In this document: in pieces, positions 8,535 through 17,310 of the stretch
How the letters are laid out: the number at the start of each line of letters is the position of its first letter
Numbering within the stretch: the stretch's first letter is position 1
Source of the DNA: Roseovarius azorensis
Lineage (GTDB): Bacteria > Pseudomonadota > Alphaproteobacteria > Rhodobacterales > Rhodobacteraceae
Direction: 5' to 3'
NCBI RefSeq assembly: GCF_900109455.1
Contig: NZ_FOAG01000006.1
Coordinates: 124,001 to 188,000, forward strand
DNA length: 64,000 bases
The notes under the pieces: generated by a model
Database searches by the model: none
Told to the model about the DNA's origin: nothing
The model's input: only the letters and a program-made list of their open reading frames with translations
Translations under genes and position numbers: made by a program

Positions 8535-10985
8535 ATGGCGGAGTTTCCAACCACGGCGCGGGTGGTGATCATCGGGGGCGGGGTCGTGGGTGCGTCCTGT
8601 CTCTATCATCTGGCCAAGGCGGGATGGTCCGATTGCGTGCTGCTGGAGAAGAACGAGTTGACAGCGGGGAGCACGTGGCATGCGGCAGGCAATGTGCCGA
8701 CGTTTTCGACCTCATGGTCGGTGATGAACATGCAGCGCTATTCTACGGAACTCTACGCGCGGTTGGGGGGCGAGGTGGATTATCCGATGAATTATCATCA
8801 GACCGGGTCGATCCGCCTGGCGCATTCGCGCGAACGCATGCAGGAGTTCGGGCGCGCACGCGGGATGGGCAAGTATCAGGGGATGGATCTGGAGATCCTC
8901 GGGCTGGGCGACATTCGGGCACGCTATCCGTTCCTTGAGACGCATGATCTGGTGGGCGCGCTCTATGATCCGAACGACGGCGATATCGACCCAGCGCAGG
9001 TAACGCAGGCGCTGGCCAAGGGTGCGCGGGACATGGGGGCGACGATCCTGCGATTTACCCCTGCCACCGGCGTGCGGCGTGAGAATGGGGAATGGATCGT
9101 CGAGACCGAGAAGGGTGCAATTCGCTGTGAATACGTGGTCAATGCTGCCGGATATTATGCACAGCGCGTGGGTGAATGGTTCAAGCCCTATGGTGGTCGC
9201 ACTGTGCCGATGATGGTAATGAGCCATCAATACCTTCTGTCCGAGGAAATCCCCGAGATAGAGGCGTGGACGCGCGAGGCGGGCCACAAGCTGCCGCTTC
9301 TGCGCGATGTGGACGTCTCCTATTACCTGCGGCAGGAGAAGCATGGCTTCAACCTCGGCCCCTACGAGCCGCGTTGTCGCGCCCATTGGGTCGACCCGAG
9401 CGACCCGATGCCCGACGATTTCAGCTTTCAACTCTGGCAGGAGGATATCGACCGCATCGAGGAGATCGTCACCGACGCCATGGAACGGGTGCCTCTGCTG
9501 GGCACTGCGGGGATCAGCAAGGTCATCAATGGCCCGATTCCCTATGCGCCGGACGGGATGCCGCTGCTTGGCCCGATGCCCGGCGTGCCGAATGCCTTCG
9601 AGGCCTGTGTGTTCACCTTCGGCATTGCGCAGGGCGGCGGCGCGGGCAAGGTGCTGGCGGAATGGGTGACGGAGGGGGCGACGGAATGGGACATGTGGGC
9701 CTGCGATCCGCGCCGCTATACAAATTACACCGATCACGAGTATTGCGTCGCCAAGGGGATGGAGGTCTATGGCCACGAATACGCCATGCATTTTCCCTGG
9801 CATAGCTGGCCTGCGGGGCGCAACAGGAAGCTGTCACCGCTGCATGACCGCATCAAGGCGCTGGGCGGGGTGATGGGTGCCTATAACGGCTGGGAGCGGG
9901 CCAACTGGTTCGCGCAGCCGGGTGACGACACCTCGGAAGAGGCCACCCAGACCTGGGACCGCGCGGGGCCGTGGGAGTCGCGCATCCGGGAGGAATGCGA
10001 GGCGGTGCGCGAGCATTGCGGCGTGCTCGACCTGCCTGGGTTCTCGCGATTCAAGGTGCAGGGGCCGGGGGCTGATGACTGGCTGCGCGGGCTGGCCACG
10101 GGGGCCTTGCCCAAGGTGGGTCGCGTGGGGCTGGTGTATTTCGCCGATGAGCGGGGCCGCATCGTCACCGAGATGTCGGTGACGCGCGAGGCAGAGGATC
10201 TCTTTGTGCTGGTCACCGCCGCAACAGCGCAATGGCACGACCGCGAGTGGCTGGAACGGCACATGCCCGAGGGGGCGGGTTTCACGCTGGACGACTGGAC
10301 CGACAGGATGTCGACCCTGATCGTCACCGGCCCCGCGTCGCGCGATCTGCTCCGGCCGCTCACCGATGCCGACCTGAGCCTGCCCTGGCTCAGCTTTCAG
10401 GAGACGGCGGTGGCGGGACGGTGGGCCGCCTTGTTGCGGGTCTCCTTCGCGGGGGAACTCGGCTGGGAAATCCATGCGGAAAACGCCGATATCCCGGCCA
10501 TTTACGAGGCCGTCCTCGACGCCGGGGCCAAGCCTTTCGGCATGTGGGCGCTCAACTCCCTGCGCATCGAGAAGGGCTATCGCGCGTGGAAGGGGGACCT
10601 CTCGACCGATTACTCGCTGCTCGAGGGCGGGCTGGAGCGGTTCGTGAAATTCGACAAGCCGCAGAATTTCCCCGGCAAGGCGGCGCTAATGGCCGAGAAG
10701 CAAAGGGGCGTGAAGAAGCGGTTTGTGACCCTCATCGTGGCGGCGGATGCGGCGGATGCGCCCTATATGTCGACGCTCTGGCACGAGGGACAGATCGTGG
10801 GCGAGACGACGAGTGGTGCCTGGGGCTACCGGGTGAATGCCTCGGTAGCGCTCGGGATGCTGCGTGCCGATCTGGCGGTTCCGGGCACGAAGCTGGAGGT
10901 GGAGATCTACGGCGAACGGTTCCCGGCCACGGTGCAGCCCGACGCGCCGCTCTGGGATCCGGCAAACGCGAGGCTGCGTGCGTGA
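8535..10985 (+). CDS. FAD-dependent dehydrogenase fused to GcvT domain (dimethylglycine/sarcosine dehydrogenase-like), copy 1
   Basis: An 816-residue two-part enzyme. The N-terminal half is a DAO-type flavoprotein: VVIIGGGVVGAS dinucleotide fold at 10-21, then GSTWHAAG, whose His49 is the covalent FAD site in dimethylglycine dehydrogenase. The C-terminal half (from about residue 440) is a GcvT / aminomethyltransferase domain with SFAGELGWEIH and ALNSLRIEKGYRAWKGD, expected to bind tetrahydrofolate. The family oxidises N-methyl groups and passes the C1 unit to folate. The substrate (dimethylglycine, sarcosine or a related compound) is not fixed by sequence. The stop overlaps the next GTG start (GTGA). 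A paralogue starts at 13033. Confidence 0.9.
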   Translation: MAEFPTTARVVIIGGGVVGASCLYHLAKAGWSDCVLLEKNELTAGSTWHAAGNVPTFSTSWSVMNMQRYSTELYARLGGEVDYPMNYHQTGSIRLAHSRERMQEFGRARGMGKYQGMDLEILGLGDIRARYPFLETHDLVGALYDPNDGDIDPAQVTQALAKGARDMGATILRFTPATGVRRENGEWIVETEKGAIRCEYVVNAAGYYAQRVGEWFKPYGGRTVPMMVMSHQYLLSEEIPEIEAWTREAGHKLPLLRDVDVSYYLRQEKHGFNLGPYEPRCRAHWVDPSDPMPDDFSFQLWQEDIDRIEEIVTDAMERVPLLGTAGISKVINGPIPYAPDGMPLLGPMPGVPNAFEACVFTFGIAQGGGAGKVLAEWVTEGATEWDMWACDPRRYTNYTDHEYCVAKGMEVYGHEYAMHFPWHSWPAGRNRKLSPLHDRIKALGGVMGAYNGWERANWFAQPGDDTSEEATQTWDRAGPWESRIREECEAVREHCGVLDLPGFSRFKVQGPGADDWLRGLATGALPKVGRVGLVYFADERGRIVTEMSVTREAEDLFVLVTAATAQWHDREWLERHMPEGAGFTLDDWTDRMSTLIVTGPASRDLLRPLTDADLSLPWLSFQETAVAGRWAALLRVSFAGELGWEIHAENADIPAIYEAVLDAGAKPFGMWALNSLRIEKGYRAWKGDLSTDYSLLEGGLERFVKFDKPQNFPGKAALMAEKQRGVKKRFVTLIVAADAADAPYMSTLWHEGQIVGETTSGAWGYRVNASVALGMLRADLAVPGTKLEVEIYGERFPATVQPDAPLWDPANARLRA

Positions 10986-12052
10986 CCCTGCCCGCCACCA
11001 TGCGCGGCGTCACCCTCACCCGCCACGGCGGGCCCGAGGCGCTGGCGTGGCGCGAGGATATCCCCGTGCCGCGCCCCGGGCCGGGCGAGGTGCTGCTGCG
11101 CGTGCGGGCGGCGGGTGTTAACAACACCGATATCAACACGCGCGAGGGCTGGTATGCGGCGGAGGTGACGGGGGCTACGGGCGAGACCGACGCGGGCGTC
11201 GAGGTCGGGGGCTGGTCCGGGGCGTTGCGCTTTCCGTTGATCCAGGGCGGCGATCTCTGCGGCGAGGTGGTGGCGCAGGGGCCGGGCGTCACCGCCCCGG
11301 CCCTCGGGGCGCGCGTCACCTGCCCCATCAACATCCCCCGCCCGACGGACGAGAACCCGGTGGCCTTCGTCGCCCTCGGCTCGGAGATCGACGGGGCGTT
11401 TGCCGAATATTGCCTGATGCGGGCGGACGACCTGCATGACATATCGGGCGCGCCGCTGTCGGACGTTGAGGTCGCCGCCATGCCCTGCGCCTTCGGCACC
11501 GCACTCGGGCTTTTGGACCGGGCCGGGGTAAAGGCGGGGCAGGAGGTGCTGATTACCGGGGCGTCGGGCAATGTCGGCCTCGCAGCGGTGCAGCTTGCCG
11601 CGCGGATGGGCGCGCGGGTGACGGGCATCGCCGCGCCCTCCAAGGCCGAGACCGTGCGCGAAGACGGCGCGACGGAGGTGATCGCCCGAGACGCCTCTTT
11701 GCCCGAGAACCGCTTTCACGCGGTGATCGACCTTGTTGGCGGCCCCGCCTTTGCATCGCTCATCGGCGCGTTGCGTCCCGGCGGGCATTATGCCGTGGCG
11801 GGCGCCATTGCAGGGCCTATGGTCACAGCCGATCTGCGGCGCATCTACCTGCGCGACATCACGCTGCACGGTTGCACTTTTCAGTCGCCAGAAGTCTTTG
11901 CCCGTCTGATGGAGATGCTCCGCGCCGGCCGCTTGCGCCCCCGTATCGCCGCCACCTACCCACTGCATGAGATCGCCCGGGCCCAAGCGGATTTCCAGAC
12001 GAAGGTCCATGCCGGGAAACTGGTGCTTTTGCCGCCGGAGGTCGAAGAATGA
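10982..12052 (+). CDS. Zinc-type alcohol dehydrogenase / quinone oxidoreductase-like protein
   Basis: A medium-chain dehydrogenase/reductase of 356 residues. The N-terminal GroES-like domain holds PGPGEVLLRVRAAGVNNTD. The NAD(P) fold carries ITGASGNVGLAAVQLA around residue 180. It lacks the usual cysteine cluster for structural zinc, so it is nearer to the quinone oxidoreductase branch. I take the GTG at 10982, which overlaps the previous stop; an ATG at 11000 is possible. The gene is translationally linked on both sides (GTGA before, ATGA after), so it belongs to the demethylation unit. The reaction is unknown. Confidence 0.85.
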   Translation: MTLPATMRGVTLTRHGGPEALAWREDIPVPRPGPGEVLLRVRAAGVNNTDINTREGWYAAEVTGATGETDAGVEVGGWSGALRFPLIQGGDLCGEVVAQGPGVTAPALGARVTCPINIPRPTDENPVAFVALGSEIDGAFAEYCLMRADDLHDISGAPLSDVEVAAMPCAFGTALGLLDRAGVKAGQEVLITGASGNVGLAAVQLAARMGARVTGIAAPSKAETVREDGATEVIARDASLPENRFHAVIDLVGGPAFASLIGALRPGGHYAVAGAIAGPMVTADLRRIYLRDITLHGCTFQSPEVFARLMEMLRAGRLRPRIAATYPLHEIARAQADFQTKVHAGKLVLLPPEVEE

Positions 12053-12945
12053 CCGAAATCACATTGCTCGATGGTTCCATCGGGCAGGAATTGGTGAAAC
12101 GTTCGGGCGACAGGGCGACGCCGCTCTGGTCGACGCAGGTGATGATCGACCATCCCGAGATCGTGCGCGAGGTTCATGACGCCTATTTTGCAGTCGGCGC
12201 GACGGTGGCCTCGACCAATACCTATGCGGTGCTGCGCGACCGGCTGTTGCGGGTGGAATTGCAGCACGAGGTGGCGCGGCTCACCGATGTGGCGGTGCGC
12301 GCGGCGGTGGCGGCGCGCGATGCGCATGGGTCGGGTCGGGTGGCGGGCGCGATCGGGCCGCTGGTGCAGTCCTATCGCCCCGACCTCTGCCCGCCTGCCA
12401 TCAAGGCGGCGGCGCTCTATGCCGAGAATGTGGCGCTGCTCAAGGACCGGGTGGATCTGATCCTGCTGGAAACCATGGCCTCGGTCGATCAGGCGCGCGG
12501 AGGGCTCATGGCGGCCAAGGCCAGCGGGTTGCCGGTCTGGCTGGGCGTGACGGTGATGGACGAGGACGGCACGCGGCTGCGCTCGGGCGAGGGGTTGGGC
12601 GATCTGGCTGGGCTGGTGGTCGAATTTGCGCCCGAGGCGGTGCTGATCAACTGCACGCGGCCTGAATCCGTGGCGGCGGGGCTGGAGATCGTCCGGCATT
12701 TCGGTCGTCCCTTCGGGGCCTATGCCAACGGCTTCAGTTGCATCAGCGCCGGGTTCCTGACCACGGCGCCCACGGTCGATGCGTTGGAGCAACGAACCGA
12801 TTTGACTCCCGCCGCCTATGCGGAGTTTGTCATGGGCTGGGTGGATCAGGGGGCCAGCATTGTTGGCGGTTGTTGCGAGGTGGGGCCGGATCACATCGCG
12901 GAACTGGCGCGGCGGCTGTGTGCGGCGGGGCATGAGATTGTCTGA
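12049..12945 (+). CDS. Homocysteine S-methyltransferase family protein
   Basis: A 298-residue zinc methyltransferase of the BHMT / S-methylmethionine:homocysteine type. The zinc thiols are Cys202 (LINCTRPE) and Cys275-Cys276 (VGGCCEVGP). The N-terminal LLDGSIGQEL matches the family start. Such enzymes move a methyl group from betaine, S-methylmethionine or dimethylsulfoniopropionate to homocysteine. It lies between two demethylating dehydrogenases and overlaps the upstream gene by ATGA. A route that first strips one methyl from a fully methylated donor and then oxidises the rest is therefore likely; the donor is not known. Confidence 0.9.
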   Translation: MTEITLLDGSIGQELVKRSGDRATPLWSTQVMIDHPEIVREVHDAYFAVGATVASTNTYAVLRDRLLRVELQHEVARLTDVAVRAAVAARDAHGSGRVAGAIGPLVQSYRPDLCPPAIKAAALYAENVALLKDRVDLILLETMASVDQARGGLMAAKASGLPVWLGVTVMDEDGTRLRSGEGLGDLAGLVVEFAPEAVLINCTRPESVAAGLEIVRHFGRPFGAYANGFSCISAGFLTTAPTVDALEQRTDLTPAAYAEFVMGWVDQGASIVGGCCEVGPDHIAELARRLCAAGHEIV

Positions 12946-12950
12946 GGTCT

Positions 12951-12996
12951 TCATCTGGCCGGAAATACCTCGGGGGTGTGGGGGCAGCGCCCCCAC
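12951..12996 (-). repeat. Intergenic repeat, copy 2
   Basis: Reverse-oriented copy: palindrome GTGGGGGC-AGC-GCCCCCAC (12978-12996) plus CCCCCGAGGTATTTCC and a GGCCAGATGAA tail. It separates the methyltransferase from the second dehydrogenase. Confidence 0.72.
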
Positions 12997-13032
12997 CCTC
13001 GCCACTTTCATCATCGTTTCATGGGGTTATGA

Positions 13033-15480
13033 ATGACCAATCTTCCAACTCGGGCCCGTGTGGTCATCATCGGCGGTGGCGTCGTGGGCTGTTCTGTCGC
13101 CTATCATCTGACCAAGCTGGGCTGGACCGATGTGGTCCTCTTGGAGCGCAAGCAGCTCACCTCGGGCACCACATGGCATGCGGCGGGGCTGATTGGACAG
13201 TTGCGCGCCAGTGCCAACATGACGCGGCTCGCACGCTATTCGGCGGAGCTTTACATGGGGCTGGAAGAGGAAACCGGGATTGCTACGGGAATGCGGCAGG
13301 TGGGATCGGTCTCGGTCGCACTGACGGGGGAGCGGCTGGAGGAACTCAATCGCAATGCCGCCATGGCCCGCGCCTTTGGCGTGCCGGTGGAGGAGATGAA
13401 CACGGCAGAGATCAAGGAGCGGTATCCTCATATCAACCTTGAGGGCGTCACGGGCGGTGTCTGGCTGCCCACGGACGGGCAGGCGGATCCGGCGAATATT
13501 GCGCTGGCGCTGGCCAAAGGGGCGCGCAACCGGGGCGCACGGGTGCAGGAGCGGGTCAGGGTCACGGGCATCGCGCGGACGGGCCGTCGCGTGACAGGCG
13601 TGGACTGGCGGGCCGAGGATGGCGGTGCGGGCCACATCGCTTGCGAGATGATCGTCAACTGCGCGGGCATGTGGGGGCATGAGGTGGGGCGGATGGCAGG
13701 CACCAATGTGCCGCTGCATGCCTGTGAGCACTTCTATATCGTGTCCGAGCCGATTGCCGACCTCACGCAACTGCCCGTCCTGCGGGTGCCCGATGAATGC
13801 GCCTATTATAAGGAGGACGCGGGTAAGATCATGCTGGGCGCGTTCGAACCGGTTTCAAAACCCTGGGGGATGAACGGCATTCCCGAGAGTTTCGAATTCG
13901 ATCAGCTGCCCGAGGATTTCGACCATTTCGAGCCGATCCTGGAGGCGGCGGTGAACCGCATGCCGATGCTGGCGGAGGCGGGGATTCATACGTTCTTCAA
14001 CGGACCCGAGAGTTTCACGCCGGATGATGCCTATCATCTGGGGCTGTGTCCCGAGATGGACAATGTCTGGGTGGCGGCGGGGTTCAACTCGATCGGCATT
14101 CAGAGTGCCGGGGGGGCGGGCCATGCACTGTCGCTCTGGATGGATCAGGGTCAGAGGCCGTTTGATCTGGGCGATGTGGATGTGGCGCGGATGCAGCCCT
14201 TTCAGGGCAATAAGCATTATCTGTTCGAACGCTCCAAGGAGACATTGGGCCTGCTTTATGCCGATCACTACCCCTACCGACAGAAGGCCACGGCGCGCGG
14301 TGTGCGGCGAACGCCGTTTCATGCGCAATTGCTGGCCCAAGGTGCTGTCATGGGGGAACTGGCGGGTTGGGAGAGGGCGAACTGGTACGCCGAGGCCGGG
14401 CAGGAGCGGGAGTATCGCTATTCGTGGAAGCGGCAGAACTGGTTTGACAATGCCGCAGCGGAACATCGGGCCATTCGCGGCGAGGTGGGCCTCTATGACA
14501 TGTCGAGTTTCGGCAAGCTGCGGGTCGAGGGGCGGGACGCCGAGGTGTTCCTGAACAATGTTTGTGGCGCGGAGATGTCGGTGCCCGTGGGGCGGATCGT
14601 CTATACGCAATTTCTGAATGAGCGCGGCGGAATTGAGGCGGATGTGACGGTGACGCGGCTTGCCGAGACCGCATATCTGGTTGTCACACCCGCGGCGACG
14701 CGCCTGGCGGATGAGATATGGCTGCGGCGGCATGTAGGGGATCTGAGCGTTGTCATCACCGATGTGACGGCGGGTGAGGGGATTCTGGCGATAATGGGAC
14801 CGAACGCGCGCGATCTGATGCGGGCGGTGTCGCCCGGCGATTTCTCGAACGCGGCGCATCCCTTTGGCCATGCGCGGCAGATCGAGATCGGCATGGGGAT
14901 CGCGCGAGCGCACCGGGTGTCCTATGTAGGTGAACTGGGCTGGGAGATCTATGTGAGTGCCGATATGTGCGGTCATGTGTTCGAGGTGCTGCATGAGGCG
15001 GGCGCGGATCATGGCATCCGGCTCTGCGGGATGCATGCCATGGACAGTTGCCGGATCGAAAAGGCATTCCGGCATTTCGGCCATGACATCACCTGCGAGG
15101 ATCATGTGCTGGAGGCAGGTCTGGGGTTTGCCGTCGGGATGGGCAAGGCGGCGTTCATCGGGCGGGACGCGGTGATGCGCAAGAAGGATGAGGGCCTCGA
15201 GCGGCGGTTGGTGCAGTTTCGCCTGACCGACCCCGAGCCGATGCTCTATCACAACGAGCCGTTGCTCAGGGATGGCGAGATCGTGGGCTATCTGAGTTCA
15301 GGGGCTTACGGGCATCATCTGGGGGGCGCGATCGGGCTGGGCTATGTGCCATGCAAGGGCGAGAGTACCGAGCAGGTGTTGGCGTCTTCCTATGAGGTGG
15401 ATGTGGCGGGGCGCCGGGTGAAGGCGGAGGCGTCGTTGCGCCCCATGTATGATCCCAAGTCGGAGCGCATGAAGGCGTGA
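13033..15480 (+). CDS. FAD-dependent dehydrogenase fused to GcvT domain (dimethylglycine dehydrogenase-like), copy 2
   Basis: An 815-residue paralogue of the gene at 8535 with the same order of domains: RVVIIGGGVVGCS fold, GTTWHAAGL with His49 for covalent FAD, then a GcvT domain with SYVGELGWEIY and AMDSCRIEKAFRHFGHD. Clear differences in the substrate half (QLRASANMTRLARYS here) suggest a different methylated substrate. It is separated from the upstream operon by 87 bases with a repeat hairpin, so it may have its own expression level. The exact substrate remains open. Confidence 0.9.
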   Translation: MTNLPTRARVVIIGGGVVGCSVAYHLTKLGWTDVVLLERKQLTSGTTWHAAGLIGQLRASANMTRLARYSAELYMGLEEETGIATGMRQVGSVSVALTGERLEELNRNAAMARAFGVPVEEMNTAEIKERYPHINLEGVTGGVWLPTDGQADPANIALALAKGARNRGARVQERVRVTGIARTGRRVTGVDWRAEDGGAGHIACEMIVNCAGMWGHEVGRMAGTNVPLHACEHFYIVSEPIADLTQLPVLRVPDECAYYKEDAGKIMLGAFEPVSKPWGMNGIPESFEFDQLPEDFDHFEPILEAAVNRMPMLAEAGIHTFFNGPESFTPDDAYHLGLCPEMDNVWVAAGFNSIGIQSAGGAGHALSLWMDQGQRPFDLGDVDVARMQPFQGNKHYLFERSKETLGLLYADHYPYRQKATARGVRRTPFHAQLLAQGAVMGELAGWERANWYAEAGQEREYRYSWKRQNWFDNAAAEHRAIRGEVGLYDMSSFGKLRVEGRDAEVFLNNVCGAEMSVPVGRIVYTQFLNERGGIEADVTVTRLAETAYLVVTPAATRLADEIWLRRHVGDLSVVITDVTAGEGILAIMGPNARDLMRAVSPGDFSNAAHPFGHARQIEIGMGIARAHRVSYVGELGWEIYVSADMCGHVFEVLHEAGADHGIRLCGMHAMDSCRIEKAFRHFGHDITCEDHVLEAGLGFAVGMGKAAFIGRDAVMRKKDEGLERRLVQFRLTDPEPMLYHNEPLLRDGEIVGYLSSGAYGHHLGGAIGLGYVPCKGESTEQVLASSYEVDVAGRRVKAEASLRPMYDPKSERMKA

Positions 15481-15486
15481 GACGGA

Positions 15487-15535
15487 GTGGGGGGCCAGCC
15501 CCCCACGCCCCCCGAGGTATTTCGGGCCAGATCAA
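15487..15535 (+). repeat. Intergenic repeat, copy 3
   Basis: Forward copy: palindrome GTGGGGGGC-CA-GCCCCCCAC (15487-15506), then CCCCCCGAGGTATTTCGG and a GGCCAGATCAAAG tail. It lies between the second dehydrogenase and rluA. Confidence 0.72.
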
Positions 15536-15578
15536 AGCGGGAGTGGTGTCTTTGCGGAGGCTCGTGTAAGGCGCGGGC

Positions 15579-16223
15579 ATGTCCGATTACGACCCGCCCA
15601 CCGATCCCCTTGAGGTGCTGCATGACGATCACGAGATCGTTGTGGTGAACAAGCCTGCCGGTCTGCTGAGCGTGCCGGGCAAGGGCGAGCATCTGACGGA
15701 CTGTCTGATGGCGCGGGTCAGGGATGTGTTTCCCACGGCGCTTCTGGTGCATCGGCTGGACCGGGATACGTCGGGGGTGGTGATCTTTGCGCTGACGCCC
15801 CACGCGCAGCGGCATCTGGGGCTGCAGTTCGAAAAGCGGCAGGCGCGCAAGAGCTATGTGGCGCGGGTCTGGGGGCGGCTGGAACCGAAAGAGGGCGTGG
15901 TTGATCTCCCGCTCGTGGTGGACTGGCCCAACCGGCCCTTGCAGAAGGTCTGCCATGAGAGCGGGCGCGCGGCGCTGACCGAATGGCGGGTGATCAGGCA
16001 GGAGGCGAATGAGACGCGGGTTCGGTTGAGTCCCATGACGGGGCGCAGCCATCAGCTCCGGGTGCATATGCTGGCCCTGGGTCATCCGATTCTGGGCGAT
16101 CCGCTCTATGCGTCGGGAGAGGCGCGCGCCCATCCGCGGCTGATGCTGCATTCCGAGGAGTTACGCCTGCGTCATCCCGACGGGGGTGCGGGGGTGAAGT
16201 TTCGTGCCGGGGTGCCGTTCTAG
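15579..16223 (+). CDS. rluA: RluA-family pseudouridine synthase
   Basis: A 214-residue uridine isomerase. The catalytic aspartate is Asp61 in LLVHRLDRDTSGVVIFA. Also visible are the N-terminal VVNKPAGLLSVPGKG, the ARKSYVARVWG strand and the C-terminal GRSHQLRVHM. There is no S4 domain and the length is like E. coli RluA, which modifies 23S rRNA U746 and tRNA U32; the exact target here is inferred. The stop codon overlaps the convergent kinase-like gene by 4 bases. Confidence 0.88.
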   Translation: MSDYDPPTDPLEVLHDDHEIVVVNKPAGLLSVPGKGEHLTDCLMARVRDVFPTALLVHRLDRDTSGVVIFALTPHAQRHLGLQFEKRQARKSYVARVWGRLEPKEGVVDLPLVVDWPNRPLQKVCHESGRAALTEWRVIRQEANETRVRLSPMTGRSHQLRVHMLALGHPILGDPLYASGEARAHPRLMLHSEELRLRHPDGGAGVKFRAGVPF

Positions 16224-17266
16224 CGCCGCATCACCCGGTCAGTGAGGTTGAGGCGCGCGGCGAGGATCGGCTGCAATACCTCTGCGAGGTCGGGTTCGCG
16301 CCGCATCATCTCCTGCACTTCGCTGAGCCTGTTGGCCGCCACCAGGCTGAGCGCGTCCATGCGCAGGCTGCCATCGGGGTGACGGGGCAGGTGGGTGACC
16401 GGCTGGATCAGGTCCGGCGCGGGATCGGTGACGAGGCGGGCAAGCGCGCCCGCGTCGAGTGTCGTTTCGACAAAGGCATAGAGACCGACGCCACGGGCGG
16501 GCAGCGCATAGGTGCAGAGTGCGAGATCATGCACCTGCGGATGCGCCATGAGCGCTGCACGCAGGGCGGGGCCGTCCCGTTCCGCCCGGTCCTCGGTGCC
16601 CTCGCCATCGGACCAGTTCATGAGGCGGCGGGTGACGAAATTGTAGGCGCGCTTGCCGGTGGCCATCCACAGCCGCGCGGGCAGCGATTTCTGCGCCAGC
16701 AGGCGGAGTTCCGAGGCGGTCAGCAGATGCGGCGCATAGGCGCGCTTTTGCTTCAGCAGGTGGCGCAGATCCTCGCGCGCCATGAGCCGGAAGACGAGGC
16801 CGCGGCGGCGATGGGTGGAGGCGAGCTGAAAGTCGATCACCGCCGCGCGCCCCTCTGGCGTCATCAGCCAGTTCTGCGGCTTGGCGATGTCGTTATGGGT
16901 GACGCCCGCGCGGCGCATTTCACGCAGCAGGCGCTTGGCGTCCTTGTACCATGCGGGGTCGGCAGGTCTGGCCAGATGCAGCGGCGTGCCGCTGGTCCAG
17001 CTGCGCAGGAGGCCGGTGCGGTCGGCGCGGATGAGGATCGGGCAGCCCTCGATCCCCTGAACCGCGCGCAGCCCCCGGATTTCCTTGCGCGCCAGCCACC
17101 AGGCCAGCGGCCGGGCATAGCCGGGCACGCCATCGAGCCTGCGCAACACGACCGGGATATCGGGATAGCCTTCGAGATGCCCCGAGATCGTTTCGGAGAA
17201 CACATCGCGCTTGTGTACGGTTTCGGGCACAAAGGCGGCGCGGGCAGGATCGGGGGTGTCGGTCAT
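16220..17266 (-). CDS. Kinase-fold protein with AMP-binding-C-like tail
   Basis: A 348-residue protein. The first ~200 residues look like a protein/LPS-kinase fold: catalytic loop VTHNDIAKPQNWLM (His124, Asp126, Asn132) and VIDFQLAS (Asp145 in the DFG position). The usual lysine strand is weak (VVLRRLDG, with arginines). The last ~110 residues (LYAFVETTLDAGALA, LPRHPDGSLRMDALSLVA) resemble the small C-terminal domain of acyl-CoA synthetases. The gene is last in a leftward run after two glycosyltransferases, so a role in lipid or polysaccharide modification is possible. The function is not established. Confidence 0.65.
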   Translation of the reverse strand: MTDTPDPARAAFVPETVHKRDVFSETISGHLEGYPDIPVVLRRLDGVPGYARPLAWWLARKEIRGLRAVQGIEGCPILIRADRTGLLRSWTSGTPLHLARPADPAWYKDAKRLLREMRRAGVTHNDIAKPQNWLMTPEGRAAVIDFQLASTHRRRGLVFRLMAREDLRHLLKQKRAYAPHLLTASELRLLAQKSLPARLWMATGKRAYNFVTRRLMNWSDGEGTEDRAERDGPALRAALMAHPQVHDLALCTYALPARGVGLYAFVETTLDAGALARLVTDPAPDLIQPVTHLPRHPDGSLRMDALSLVAANRLSEVQEMMRREPDLAEVLQPILAARLNLTDRVMRR

Positions 17267-17310
17267 GGCGCGGGTGTAGAGGGTTTTGGGCGCGGGGGGA
17301 AGATCGGGCG

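Noticed and set aside
10232-10981. Possible 250-codon N-terminal extension of the quinone-oxidoreductase-like gene
   Set aside because: It would overlap the GcvT part of the upstream gene in another frame. The dehydrogenase fold begins directly after the GTG at 10982.
13855-15252. A 465-codon frame opposite the second FAD-GcvT gene, and similar long frames opposite dapE, purH and the M16 genes
   Set aside because: All are antisense shadows rich in Arg, His and Pro, without recognisable domains, and cover well-supported genes.
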